A DNA stretch of 64,000 nt from an uncultured Collinsella sp. (lineage in GTDB: Bacteria; Actinomycetota; Coriobacteriia; Coriobacteriales; Coriobacteriaceae): NCBI GenBank assembly GCA_900542155.1, contig UQMD01000003.1:1-64000 (forward strand), read 5' to 3'. This document shows, in pieces, positions 53,901 to 63,484 of this stretch. The position numbers and the translations under genes were made by a program. Under the pieces are notes generated by a model that saw nothing but the letters and a program-made list of their open reading frames with translations, was not told the DNA's origin and made no database searches. Every line of letters starts with the position of its first letter. Position 1 is the stretch's first letter.

Positions 53901-56900
53901 CGTTGGACACCTTTGTGTTGGTGACGTTGATGACGTCGGAACCACTGTTAATCGCGCCAAGCAGACCGCCACTCCAGCTGCCCGCAATCGTAGCGCCCTC
54001 GATCGTAATGTTGTTGCAGGTAATACTCTCATTGCTGAAGTAGTAGCCGATAAGCCCGCCCGAGCATTGGCTGGTGCCCGCGACGTTGACATTCTTGACG
54101 CTACAGCCCTCAAACCAGTACTTGTTGGGGGTGGGGTAGCCGCCGCTCGTAACCTCGCCAATCAGGCCGCCCGCATTGCGGATATTCTGATTCGTACCGG
54201 TCTCATCACCGATGACAGCGTTCACGGTGCCACCTTTGCCATCAATGCACACATTGCTCATAGAAATAACGCCACTATAAGCGCTTCCGACCACGCCGCC
54301 GGCACCCATAAGCTTTTCGCTGTTCGACCCGGTAGCGAGCACATTTACCCCAGAGATGACTGCCGTGCTTGACGGGACCGCCTTGGTGGTGCCGGGGTTG
54401 GTGTTGACTGAGATATGGCATTTTTGGGCAAAGCCGAGCACGCCTCCCACGTAGGGCGCTGTCCCCGTGGCGGTTATGGTCGAATTTTTGCCAACGGTCC
54501 TTTCGCTCACCCCAGCGCCCGCGGTTGTCCACACGCCGCACGCCGAGGCGGCCGTACCCACATAGCCACCGACGTACTTCTCGCCCGTGACGTTAAGGCC
54601 GGTGTACGAACAGTCGCAAAAATACGCGGGAGCCTTCGTGCCGGAGCCGAAATTGACCATATAGGTCATGTCGTTATCCGTCCTTCGGCTGGCACGACCC
54701 GAGCTGCCAAGAAGCCCTCCTACGCTCTTAGCGCCCAACACGGTGCAGTTCTTCATCTGTACGTTGTGGTAGACGCCACACGTGTTGCCGTCGTAGTTGG
54801 CCGTTGCGCCCGCCAAAAGGCCGGTGCCGATAAGGTCGTTCGATGCCGGTCCCGAGGCAATGTTACCGTTGGCGTCGACATGGGTAAGCGCCACGTTGCA
54901 GTTGCTAAAGGTGAGGTCTTTGACCTGAGCGCCGCCGTTCGCGTCGACACTCGGCCCCACATTGGTGGAGGTGAACATCACGGTGCTGAATAGGCCGCCC
55001 ACGCCCGAGACCTTATAGTCGTCATCGGCGTATTCAACAACGCCATAGGCGGTATCGGTGGTGCCCACCCTGATGGTGGCGCCGTTGCCGTCGATCGCGG
55101 CCACGTGCGGTGTGATGCGGTCGCGGTCTGTGGACTTCAGGTTGGAGTCGCAGGCGCTGGAGTAATAGCGGCCGTTGAGGCCCACGTATCCCGTGCCGTA
55201 GCCAGTCATATCGTAGGTGCTATTTTCTTTGAACTCCAGGCTCATGCCGATCGATTTTGATGCACACACGTAGCCCGTTTCGTAGCTGGCAGCGTAAGAC
55301 GCCACCAGGTAGGGCGAGTTCACATTGTCATCATGGTCGAGCGGACCGTGCCAACCCTGCTTGCCGGGAGCCTTCTGGTCATCGTTTTTGGCGATCGCGA
55401 AATCTTTGTCAGCGCTTGCGGGCTTGCCCACGCTGTCGTAGCTGGCGTTTCGTACCTTGCCGTATTCCTTGTTGCCAAACAGGTAGCCGTTTATCGTCGG
55501 AGTTTGCGTATTGTTGCCCCAGTACGCCTTGGAACCACGGAACACGCCGTAACTGTCGTAGTCGATTTGAGCCGCACCAGCACCTGCGCCCGAGCTGATG
55601 ATGGCCGAGAGCACCAAAAGGCCTTGGGCGTTTTCCACCGTGGTCACGGGCGCCTCAGCGTCAGCGCCGATGTACTTGTTGTCGGTGCCCGTGGTGGTGA
55701 CGCAGGGGGTCCCCTTGTTTATGAGCTTGTTGATTTTGTAGTTAGCGTCACCGTTATCAACGTCGCAGCCTTCACTAAAGGCATAGCCGTCGATCACGCG
55801 ACCAACGTAGGGGTTGTCGTACTGGTCATACTTTGCAGCATCTTCCTTAGAGGGCTTGTACTTTTTGTTCTTTGTGCCGCCACGCCACGATTCGCCCGTG
55901 TTGCGGAAAATCACACCGCCACCCGCAATGGCACCAACATAACCGCCGATGGGAACAAGGTGCGAGTCGCCAGTAACGGTAAAGCCGTACGTCGTCGAGC
56001 CGCTATTTGGATCGTTTACGACCACACCATCGATAATGTTATCACCACCAAGAATGCAGCCTATAACGCCGCCGAAAAACGCCGTTGGGACACCGTCGGA
56101 ATCCTTGTCAGAATAAGTAATAGTCGCTTGCGCCTTCACATAGCGAATATTCAGATTGCGCACTACGCTGCCATAGCTATAGGGAACCAGGCCGCGAAGC
56201 TCGCCGTTGTTGTTTTCAATCTCAATTGTTGCAGATGAGGTTGAGGTGCCCAAATCGCCAACGATAACGCCGCGGAACGGATTGGCCTTGTTGCCAAACC
56301 CGCCAAACGACGCCGCATCGACAGTAATCTTATTGTCTTCCGCCGGCTCGATACTGTAATACGCACTCTGTATATAGCGGTGCATGGTTTCGTCGCTCAG
56401 CGTCTGCGTGGGATCGGTCGTTGTGCCTCCGGTCTTCTTCTCCCATTTATTATTAGTACCGTTCGCCTGCTTGTAGACGTACGTAACCTCATTGTCGGTC
56501 GAGTGATCGCTGCTGCGGCGAGTGCAGAGCCTGCCCTGGTCGGCGACAATGGTGACCTCCCAGCCATCCAATGCCACGCTATTGTTGATATAGTTGGCGA
56601 TGGCGTTCATCTCCGTCGCGTCCTTAACGGTATACGGATCACCATATGTGCCGCATCCCGTTACCAGCTTTGGAATACGCTGGTTGACTTTAATTTCGTG
56701 GTATTGGACGTTGTTCTCGGTGGCCTTCCCCTTATAAACATAGGGAAGGTAGTCACCGAACCGAGGAGTACCGGCATTTGCCGGCTTGTTGTCAACCGTC
56801 ACTAAGCCTTTTTCGGTGCCATACGTCGCTTCGTCGTAATACCAAAGCTGCTTGCCGGAATACTCCGTACCTTTCCTATCAATCTCGGATCCATAGGTCA

Positions 56901-59900
56901 CCTTGTTATTTTTAGCGTCATCTGCTGTAAAGGTATAGTCCGCCGAGCCCGTGCCGGCGGTCGCGTAGCCAAAACTCTCCAGCAGGCTTGCGTGGGTAAA
57001 TATCGTATTGTCCGTTTGGCTGGGCAAGCTTATTTTTTCGAACTTTGCTATGACCTGATCGGAATTCTTGTCGTAGCCCAATCGACCGAACAGGCTGGAA
57101 GCTGCTTTTTTATTGGTACCAGAGTTGTCGGCATAATTGGACGTCGTTACATTTTTCACGTCCAGGTTGACATACCTTGTAATGGCATTAATCAAAAGCG
57201 GAGCATATTCCTTATCTTCCGCCCCGTCCACCTGCAAGCCGTCAAGAGTTAGCGTATCAATATTGATAGTCGACATTTTGGTGCCAGATGATCCATAGGC
57301 GCAACGAAGCACCAGCGCACCCGATACGCTTTCTGGGTCGGTCCCCTTCGCTCTATCGTTTTTTACCCTGCCGACTGTTCCTGACAGCGTTACGCCTGTA
57401 ACAGTAAGGTCCTTACCTCCAATCGTGCGAATAAGGCCACAGTGCATATTCTCATGTTGAGTTGCCATAGCATTGCTTTTATTGTTCTCCTGCTCAGCCC
57501 TTATCTGTGAGTAGCAAAAAACGATCTTTACGTTTTGGACGGTTACCGCATTAGAGCCGTTTGGGTTTGAAGGGTAGTAGCTATAACCCGTCAAATCGAT
57601 AGTAATCTGATTGCCTTGATCAAGCCCTATCTTATTGTTCGTGAAAACTATTTTTTTAGTGCCCGTTAGATCGTCGTATGTCGCGCTTGGAGCATACTGC
57701 CTCGCTGCCCATAAAACGAGATGCTCAGGCGTGATCATTGCAGCCGCTTTATCGTTTTTTGAGTTGGTCACCACAGTCAACGCTCTGTCCAGATTGTAGT
57801 AGTAGCGGACAGAACCGTTTATTTTGGGGAGCTTATCAGGAGAAATGCGATTTTGATAACTATTATCCTTAGCGGGATCTCCGCTCATGTCCAGCTTTTC
57901 ATCGTTGGTATGAAGCGAGACAACCGCATTGCAGCCGTTATCGATCAGCTTACTATTGGGCTTCACACCATTTGCAAGCCATTCGTCGTATATCTTTACT
58001 TTCGGGGCGGTGATAGACAGGCCGCCTACGGCATAGGCCGTGCCCCACCAGGCCTTGTCCTCCAAATATAGACCGCTATAGGAGGTCTCGGCACCAAAGC
58101 TATTAGTTGAATCGGATGTACTGCCTCGAGCAATAAGAACACCAAGCGTGGTGGCATTATTAGCGGTAAAGGAAGCTCCACCCAAATTGATAGCGTAGTT
58201 GTTGATAATCCAATGGCCGCTCGCGGCGTATACCAGGCCGCCGACCTCGGTAGAGTCGTTTGCAGTCACGATCGTGTCGTTGGAAGTTTTGAGGGCATAG
58301 GTGCTGTCGCTGGTGTTCACGGCAGCATCGCCAATGGTAACGGTAGTGTTGCCCCAGCTGTAGCCCAAGAGGCCACCGGCGCCTTTGTACTTGTCGCCAT
58401 TCTCACCCAAGGTCATAGTGAATCCGCTAAAGTTAAGACCAGTAACGGTAACGTTCTTCTTGTTCGATCCCTGAACAATGCAGCCGATAAGACCGCCGAC
58501 TTGGGCAATCTTGCCGCTGGCGCAATTGCCGGTTTCGATTTTGCCGCCAACTTCGAGGCCTGAAACATTGAATATCGATCCATAATCGCCCGCATAACCA
58601 ATGGCGCCGCCAATACGACTATTGCCGTTAAGCGTTTTAGTTGCAGCGATGGTCGCTTGAGCCCTGCTGTTATCCTTAAACGTAACCGTGGAAGCCACCG
58701 ACACGCTGCCTGCAATACCGCCAATGTTCACATCGTTGGCGACCGCATCATCGCACGCGATATTCGTTTTGCACGTTGCGCCAGACAGCGTCAGACCACC
58801 CGCAATGGTGCCTGCAAGCGATCCGGCATCAATGGCCGCGCCGTTATCGAACTTCATAGAGCCGGCGATTGTGACGTTGGAGACGGTTGCGTTGTTGACG
58901 GCCGCGAACAAGCCCAAGCGGCCGTGGCGGTAGATTTTGCCGTTGCCGGCACTGGTGTCGTCGGCACCAATCTTGCTATTGCCGCGCATGCCATAGGGCT
59001 CGCCCACTGTCAGGCTTATGGTGTGGCCGTTGCCGTTGAGCATGCCGGTAAAGCTGTGGCTGTTCTCATCAATGCCGTCAATAATACGGGGAACCCGGTC
59101 TTTGGTAAGGCCGGTAAGACCTGTGCCGGAAAGGTTGATGTCTGCAGAGAGTGTGATGTTCGTCGAAGGAACCTGGGAGGCGAAATTGCTATTCGTAACG
59201 CCCTCCACGGCGGAGAAGCACCCGCTCGTTTGCCAGGTGATCGCCAGCTTTGCGAAATCGTCGACGCTTGCCAGTGCAAACGCATCGCCGGTTTTTACGA
59301 GCTTCGAGCTAAAGCTCCGCTGGTGTGTATCGCTGATGGTGATGAGATTATCGCTCAGCCCGCTGCCCAGACGAATGACCTGGCCGTAGCTGTAGATGTC
59401 GTCGATCTTGACCTGAGTGGCGGGGCGCTTGTATTGCCATTTCGTGGTATCGCCCTTAGTGGCGCCTGTGTCGCTTCCGCTTCCGGCGGCAAAAATCAGT
59501 GAGTTGAAGTTCTCGTAGACCAGCTGTGCGGTGTGGTCATTTTCCGCGAAGGCGGCGCCCGACAGGTCGGTAATGCCGCTGAACTTGACGATTCCGAGCC
59601 ATGACGACCCGACGACTCCGGCAAAGCCGCCGTTCGAGCCGCCGATGGTGGCGTTGCTGACAGTTTCGACCTTTAGGCCGCGCACTTCCAGAACGTTGTT
59701 TGTGTCCACGACGCCCACGGCGCCGCCGTACTTGCCATTATTACTGGCGTAGCCCGATGTTGCACATGTCACCGTTGCGTCACTGATAACCACGGCGGAC
59801 ACGTTGGCACTCCCGCCGCCTTGGCCAAGGTAGCCTACCAGGCCGCCCGCATAGGTAAGGTTGCCTTTGGGGCCCACGCTGAACGACACCGCGGCGCCAT

Positions 59901-61581
59901 TCTGCACCGTGAACGCGTGCAGTGCGTTGTTGCCGTATTTCTGGCCCCACAGCTTGCCTACCAAGCCGCCGTAGTTGCCGCGCGCGCTGCTGTTATTGTC
60001 TGTTCCGTTTTGCAACGTGCTTGTATACGATCCGCCGTTGACGGTCACATCGCCTTTCGAGATGTCGAGCACGCCGAACAGTCCGCCGGCAGAAGGAGGA
60101 GCGCTCGTTTTGGACACGCTAAGATCCACGCCCTTGCCAAAGTCGAAGATGCCGCTGTTGATGGTGAATTCGCCAGCAAACGAGGCGTCACCGATAAGGC
60201 CGCCTGCATACGTGCCAGCCGATGACGATCCGACCGCGCCTGCAGGCTTGACGGTGATGGACTTGCCCGAGTCGTCTTTTCCGCTGTTGTCCGTGCCCAC
60301 GGTAAGCGTGAGGTTGGTTGCCTTGCCGATGATGCCGCCCGCAGCGTTTTTGCCTGCGACGTTCAACGCCGAGATGTCGACACCAGTGGGCAGGGCGACG
60401 GTGGCGCCCGCGCGCGCTTCGCCGATAAGGCCTCCCGCGTTGGCGCCATCGGCCGTCGCGTTGATGGTGGGGGTGCCATTGAAATTGGCCGGCAGGGTAA
60501 GGCCCGCAAGTGTAAGTGATGCCCCTTCGACAAGGGTATTCACAAGCAGGCCCAGGTTGCCTGCGCTCGATTGCATATCGATCGCCAGGGGGCTGTTCGC
60601 GCTTGTCGCGTAGGTGGCGTTGAGCGTAAGCGCACCCGCGACCTCGCCCACGAGCGGCGAAGTGAGCCTAACGACTCTCGTTCCGGTATTGTCGTCAGGC
60701 TTGTCCACGGTAATGGTAGCGTTGAGCGTCTTGTCCTCGCCAGTAACCTTGGCGGCCACGATGGACTGGGCGTCGGTGCCCTTCCAGATAAGCTTTACGG
60801 CGCTGTTTGCATCGCTGAGCACGATATTGTTGAAGAGTGTCTTATTGGCGGTAAGGGTTCTGTCGCCTAGGTCGAGCGTTCCTTTGAAGGGATGGTCATC
60901 GCTGCCGAAACCCTGGAACGTGAGTCTGCCCAGGTCGCCCACGGTCTCCGCACCGCACACGTCGAAGTCGATGCCAGTCGAGCCACCTTTGGAAATGATC
61001 GCGTTTTGGTAGATGGCGGGGTCGGTGTTGGAGATGGCGATAAGGTCGGCGTTGGACCCAAAGGTAATGGCTGTGACGGCGCCCAGGTCGTCAGTGGTGA
61101 CCTTGTTGTCGCCCAGCACGGTCCTGAGCGCGTCGACAGTAGCGATGGCGGGGTTTGCCTGAGCGGCCGCATCTGCGTCCGCGTCATTCGCTTGTTCTTC
61201 GTCAGCAGCACCCTCATCGGCAGCCGCATCGTCTTGGGACGCGTCGCCCTCCGTTAAGGCATCGCCGCTGGTGGTTCCATCGGTCGTGGAGTCCTGCGAT
61301 TCACCGGCGTTGGTTGAACCGCCGCCGCCCTCGGTAGTACCCGCATCGGCGCCCGGAGTCGCTGCGGTGTCATCAGATGCAGCCTGGTCGGCATCTTCCA
61401 AAGCGGTGGCCACGGCATCATGCACGGAGCGCGCCGTGTTGCCCGCGGCACGCGCGGCGGAGACGGACGCCTCCATAACGGCGTCGAGCTCTTGCGCGAA
61501 CACCTCTGTGGAGGGCGCGAGCGCCTGGAAAATCATGATCGCAGTCAGGCATGCGGTTGTTATGCGCTTTGCCGTTCTCAT
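50917..61581 (-). CDS. giant secreted beta-helix/GLUG-type surface protein
   Basis: A 3,554-residue protein with a signal peptide (MRTAKRITTACLTAIMIFQA... to about 30), an acidic disordered stalk (about 35-145, rich in Asp, Ala, Thr, Glu), and then about 2,600 residues of Gly/Asn/Thr-rich repeats with recurring GGLIG, GGAIGYAG, VGGLVYA and VGGYVGTA motifs. These GLUG-like turns recur about every 25-60 residues and suggest stacked right-handed beta-helices. The last ~800 residues look like mixed beta domains. There is no LPXTG, membrane anchor or wall-binding repeat at the C-terminus, which ends TLARINTQGIPHGSN. GAGGTAGGA precedes the ATG. It is last in a row of at least four minus-strand genes that probably work together. 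Confidence 0.85.
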   Translation of the reverse strand: MRTAKRITTACLTAIMIFQALAPSTEVFAQELDAVMEASVSAARAAGNTARSVHDAVATALEDADQAASDDTAATPGADAGTTEGGGGSTNAGESQDSTTDGTTSGDALTEGDASQDDAAADEGAADEEQANDADADAAAQANPAIATVDALRTVLGDNKVTTDDLGAVTAITFGSNADLIAISNTDPAIYQNAIISKGGSTGIDFDVCGAETVGDLGRLTFQGFGSDDHPFKGTLDLGDRTLTANKTLFNNIVLSDANSAVKLIWKGTDAQSIVAAKVTGEDKTLNATITVDKPDDNTGTRVVRLTSPLVGEVAGALTLNATYATSANSPLAIDMQSSAGNLGLLVNTLVEGASLTLAGLTLPANFNGTPTINATADGANAGGLIGEARAGATVALPTGVDISALNVAGKNAAGGIIGKATNLTLTVGTDNSGKDDSGKSITVKPAGAVGSSSAGTYAGGLIGDASFAGEFTINSGIFDFGKGVDLSVSKTSAPPSAGGLFGVLDISKGDVTVNGGSYTSTLQNGTDNNSSARGNYGGLVGKLWGQKYGNNALHAFTVQNGAAVSFSVGPKGNLTYAGGLVGYLGQGGGSANVSAVVISDATVTCATSGYASNNGKYGGAVGVVDTNNVLEVRGLKVETVSNATIGGSNGGFAGVVGSSWLGIVKFSGITDLSGAAFAENDHTAQLVYENFNSLIFAAGSGSDTGATKGDTTKWQYKRPATQVKIDDIYSYGQVIRLGSGLSDNLITISDTHQRSFSSKLVKTGDAFALASVDDFAKLAITWQTSGCFSAVEGVTNSNFASQVPSTNITLSADINLSGTGLTGLTKDRVPRIIDGIDENSHSFTGMLNGNGHTISLTVGEPYGMRGNSKIGADDTSAGNGKIYRHGRLGLFAAVNNATVSNVTIAGSMKFDNGAAIDAGSLAGTIAGGLTLSGATCKTNIACDDAVANDVNIGGIAGSVSVASTVTFKDNSRAQATIAATKTLNGNSRIGGAIGYAGDYGSIFNVSGLEVGGKIETGNCASGKIAQVGGLIGCIVQGSNKKNVTVTGLNFSGFTMTLGENGDKYKGAGGLLGYSWGNTTVTIGDAAVNTSDSTYALKTSNDTIVTANDSTEVGGLVYAASGHWIINNYAINLGGASFTANNATTLGVLIARGSTSDSTNSFGAETSYSGLYLEDKAWWGTAYAVGGLSITAPKVKIYDEWLANGVKPNSKLIDNGCNAVVSLHTNDEKLDMSGDPAKDNSYQNRISPDKLPKINGSVRYYYNLDRALTVVTNSKNDKAAAMITPEHLVLWAARQYAPSATYDDLTGTKKIVFTNNKIGLDQGNQITIDLTGYSYYPSNPNGSNAVTVQNVKIVFCYSQIRAEQENNKSNAMATQHENMHCGLIRTIGGKDLTVTGVTLSGTVGRVKNDRAKGTDPESVSGALVLRCAYGSSGTKMSTINIDTLTLDGLQVDGAEDKEYAPLLINAITRYVNLDVKNVTTSNYADNSGTNKKAASSLFGRLGYDKNSDQVIAKFEKISLPSQTDNTIFTHASLLESFGYATAGTGSADYTFTADDAKNNKVTYGSEIDRKGTEYSGKQLWYYDEATYGTEKGLVTVDNKPANAGTPRFGDYLPYVYKGKATENNVQYHEIKVNQRIPKLVTGCGTYGDPYTVKDATEMNAIANYINNSVALDGWEVTIVADQGRLCTRRSSDHSTDNEVTYVYKQANGTNNKWEKKTGGTTTDPTQTLSDETMHRYIQSAYYSIEPAEDNKITVDAASFGGFGNKANPFRGVIVGDLGTSTSSATIEIENNNGELRGLVPYSYGSVVRNLNIRYVKAQATITYSDKDSDGVPTAFFGGVIGCILGGDNIIDGVVVNDPNSGSTTYGFTVTGDSHLVPIGGYVGAIAGGGVIFRNTGESWRGGTKNKKYKPSKEDAAKYDQYDNPYVGRVIDGYAFSEGCDVDNGDANYKINKLINKGTPCVTTTGTDNKYIGADAEAPVTTVENAQGLLVLSAIISSGAGAGAAQIDYDSYGVFRGSKAYWGNNTQTPTINGYLFGNKEYGKVRNASYDSVGKPASADKDFAIAKNDDQKAPGKQGWHGPLDHDDNVNSPYLVASYAASYETGYVCASKSIGMSLEFKENSTYDMTGYGTGYVGLNGRYYSSACDSNLKSTDRDRITPHVAAIDGNGATIRVGTTDTAYGVVEYADDDYKVSGVGGLFSTVMFTSTNVGPSVDANGGAQVKDLTFSNCNVALTHVDANGNIASGPASNDLIGTGLLAGATANYDGNTCGVYHNVQMKNCTVLGAKSVGGLLGSSGRASRRTDNDMTYMVNFGSGTKAPAYFCDCSYTGLNVTGEKYVGGYVGTAASACGVWTTAGAGVSERTVGKNSTITATGTAPYVGGVLGFAQKCHISVNTNPGTTKAVPSSTAVISGVNVLATGSNSEKLMGAGGVVGSAYSGVISMSNVCIDGKGGTVNAVIGDETGTNQNIRNAGGLIGEVTSGGYPTPNKYWFEGCSVKNVNVAGTSQCSGGLIGYYFSNESITCNNITIEGATIAGSWSGGLLGAINSGSDVINVTNTKVSNATFSGRSNGGIAGDGRGQFHLVNVLMDSNSYNAGKTQGVLLGEVDTREKQYSLSAAGVEVKPGSGKTTSDLPPMVYTPNTTAVNKKTYIAFGDYNGNLAAPDGDTTLYGVDDTATTASSPYVTTSPVSSLAVRASDTDTTDRNLFGDGAAIETAATIQSQAGNNVDGRYTYTNIGGINDAGAYQNTSTYSADSSRSTYNANNITSGKKAKTDFSVLVIPGNDTTTVESYLNIVTNGGFSDARRLNGSTTHVSATAEVFSLKDGVFVKDADASQTPTLKVLNNGTSSMTFRASTDWDNEQGRFTLLTATFSEAGQSYRVQVPIIVKRMLEIDFTATYSEGANFKASDYATKYDKHVLVSSGDTMTGYLTWTYGSARGEAVDYGWNTLLEAGGSMGSLNKSITFGATLPEGTQLTLVDTANNSREYHYAVGAGGAVSVKLTDFVDASNKAYYTEPWLSETVGVEAKEDKDGAWVKLTDAEVERMSQAELTKTAGAKVDGAYYRARTSSDTAGTFYKLSVAREDPKSENFYLVVRTPAGSAGVNGYTATTVDTSLNEHINYLLRNKTAADGKAAEDGHQNTASTYSVASNYAHNLIDNKDNISKMELKDATYPLSMDVSDIVTFDSNQQYTSSDALYYQIDSSLVTYHDGAIAGSVGYPTGTQGSYAFYVKVGENYYTWNGSGWTPAGVTKTPVVSGLAWKSTSGGDMSLVLADANGKSIDMSGLREIAKNHGNAFTITMKADLTMTEPACQAGIAASQNGGSDKYTKPNYRAYLSTHDDTLSTSSNSAYTDGKAGYYRMDVGASTIALEASKKSQLGINIDDLKSADGTIALVGTYDLSKLSGADAMISRATKVTYSLSLQRRKDDGDYDPVDDDISKYITEYIAVLAGGKLATGTLSADHRSYEFTDNKTGGLFATRDDNSLAFKHAFRVKVNTDVETAGQTYANYRLVLTAHMSGGGVNDTPVNVSNLADYTNSDYVTYTLARINTQGIPHGSN

Positions 61582-61645
61582 CTGGTCCTACCTCGTTCTA
61601 TCTCATGCCCCGTGCGGGGTCTCAAAATCTATGCTTGCGGTTGGC

Positions 61646-62662
61646 CTACGCAGCTGAACACGTAACGCCAATGCCTTCAAAGCTGGTCGGCTTCGAGGTG
61701 CCCTTCCGGTAAAAGGTGATGATCTCCGAGCCAGGAGATGCATCGTATGTGACCGAGTTGCTGTCGACGGTTGCTTGCTCGCCACCGTTCTTGTGGTTCT
61801 TTGGAAAGAACGGATCGAGCTCGACCCCGTCCTTCCACGTGAGCGTCACCTTGGTCGTAGCACCCGTGACGGTCACGCGATAGTTGTAGGCGTCGAAGTT
61901 ATCGACATTCGAATCATCCGCGTTCTTGTCGACCCACTCGCCCGAAACGCCCGAGGCCGTTACCTCCGCTCGCTCGGCAGGCGCAATCTTGGCCGCGAGC
62001 CATTTAAGGTTGGTTCCGGGGCTGTTGGGGCCGACCTGGGCCTTGACCGTGAAGGATGCCTTGTTGAGGTCCGCCTGGGCAAACGTAACCGTATAGGTAT
62101 ACATGGTTGCCTTGTTGGCAGGGAAGGAAAGGTTGACCGTGCCGTCCGTCGCCAGCGCGGGCGTACCGTTAACACTCCAAGTACCCGTCGTGCCCGTCGC
62201 CCTCACGCTCAATGTTGCATTGACGTCCTTGTCGTTAACCTTGTTCTTGTCGCCCAGCAGATGGTTGTAAATGCGAAAGGTAAAGGAGCAGTTTTCCCCA
62301 CTCGTGTCGGCGATGACGCTTCGGACGGCAATTTCCCCGTCATTTAGGTTCTCGCTCGTATAACCCGTGAGCATGTCCGAGGCAAACAGCGCCTGCGACG
62401 TGCCCGAAACGACAACCGACTTTAGAAAGTCACCGCCCAAAAACGCCGTGTAGGTAAGGTAGGTGCCCGTCGCCATCACAACAACGCACAGCAGCACCGC
62501 GACTGCCCACAGGCGTTTGCGCGCTTTGGAACCCAGGCAAAACGGGCGCTTACGACGGGAGGGCTCGACAGGAGACGCTTGCTCAGGCGCAGCCGTCCGA
62601 TCCGGCTGGTCGCAAACCAAGTCCTCGGCATTATCGAATTGCTTGTTCTTGTCCTCTGTCAT
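61646..62662 (-). CDS. membrane-anchored extracellular protein A of the giant-protein locus
   Basis: A 338-residue protein of unrecognised family. Residues 1-50 are a basic/acidic cytoplasmic tail, about 51-75 a membrane segment (LWAVAVLLCVVVMATGTYLT), and the rest an outside beta-rich domain. The segment just after the membrane (TYTAFLGGDFLKSVVVSG) resembles the corresponding region in the next upstream gene product, so the two may be paralogues. The layout recalls SipW/TasA-type fibre proteins, but I see no clear cleavage site, so that is only a suggestion. GGGAGG precedes the ATG. Confidence 0.75.
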   Translation of the reverse strand: MTEDKNKQFDNAEDLVCDQPDRTAAPEQASPVEPSRRKRPFCLGSKARKRLWAVAVLLCVVVMATGTYLTYTAFLGGDFLKSVVVSGTSQALFASDMLTGYTSENLNDGEIAVRSVIADTSGENCSFTFRIYNHLLGDKNKVNDKDVNATLSVRATGTTGTWSVNGTPALATDGTVNLSFPANKATMYTYTVTFAQADLNKASFTVKAQVGPNSPGTNLKWLAAKIAPAERAEVTASGVSGEWVDKNADDSNVDNFDAYNYRVTVTGATTKVTLTWKDGVELDPFFPKNHKNGGEQATVDSNSVTYDASPGSEIITFYRKGTSKPTSFEGIGVTCSAA

Positions 62663-62683
62663 GTGACGTCCTCCCTTCCTGCG

Positions 62684-63484
62684 TTAATTGCTGCTTGCGC
62701 TGCGAACGATTAGGTAAACCATGTCGGTCTCTTTAATGTTTGAAACCTTGGTGCCGCCCTCGGTTACGATGCCCGGGTTCCACGTGCATTCGATGATGAA
62801 GTTCGTGGCGTCGTTGGCCTTTTTGGTCTCTTTGTTGTAACCGTCGAGCTCGTTCTTTGCGAACTTGTGGTACCGGTACAACGGACGAGCGTTCTGCTGA
62901 ACTTTCTTGTATTCCTGATAGGTTGGGTCGACTTGTTCAAGATCTTTGGCTAGCGATTTATCTTTCTGATCCGCGTTGATCGGGTAAAAAGGCGTCACCT
63001 CCGCAGCCCTGGTCCACGCATACTTTTTACCAGCGCTATCCAAACCGGCCACATCGCCCTTGCCCGACGTCGTCGTATCTTCAACCTTGTACACCTTAAT
63101 ATCGAGACCCTTGATATTGGTGGTATTTGCCACCTGCAGCTCAAATGCCTGGCCACCGTCATTGCTCTCGTCGTTGTTGCTCTTTACGCAAAACGCGCGA
63201 CGGACAGACACAGTGCCATCTGTGTTTTTAACATCGCCCCGTGACTCGTCATACGAAATCTCGATGGGCTCGATGCTCGTCTGGTTGGGACCCATGATCT
63301 TAAGCTGCGCGGGCGTTTGAATCTTGCCCACCGTAGACAGACTTTTGCTGCTTACGAACCATGTCATAGTAAGGCCGATGATAATAATGATGGCCGCGAG
63401 CAGCACCAAGACCGCAAGGGTCTGTGCGCGGTGGTTCTCGACCCAATCGTGGGCGGAAGTCATATGTGCGCGGATGTTATCCAT
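62684..63484 (-). CDS. membrane-anchored extracellular protein B of the giant-protein locus
   Basis: A 266-residue protein with a short cytoplasmic tail, a membrane segment at about 22-44 (TLAVLVLLAAIIIIIGLTMT), then WFVSSKSLSTVGKIQTPAQL, a pattern like the region after the signal in TasA/camelysin-type proteins (a hydrophobic stretch, an aromatic residue, then a Ser/Thr-Gly strand). The remaining ~200 residues are a Lys/Asp-rich outside domain with no family I recognise. Its ATG overlaps the upstream gene by 8 bp, so the two are translationally coupled. Confidence 0.78.
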   Translation of the reverse strand: MDNIRAHMTSAHDWVENHRAQTLAVLVLLAAIIIIIGLTMTWFVSSKSLSTVGKIQTPAQLKIMGPNQTSIEPIEISYDESRGDVKNTDGTVSVRRAFCVKSNNDESNDGGQAFELQVANTTNIKGLDIKVYKVEDTTTSGKGDVAGLDSAGKKYAWTRAAEVTPFYPINADQKDKSLAKDLEQVDPTYQEYKKVQQNARPLYRYHKFAKNELDGYNKETKKANDATNFIIECTWNPGIVTEGGTKVSNIKETDMVYLIVRSASSN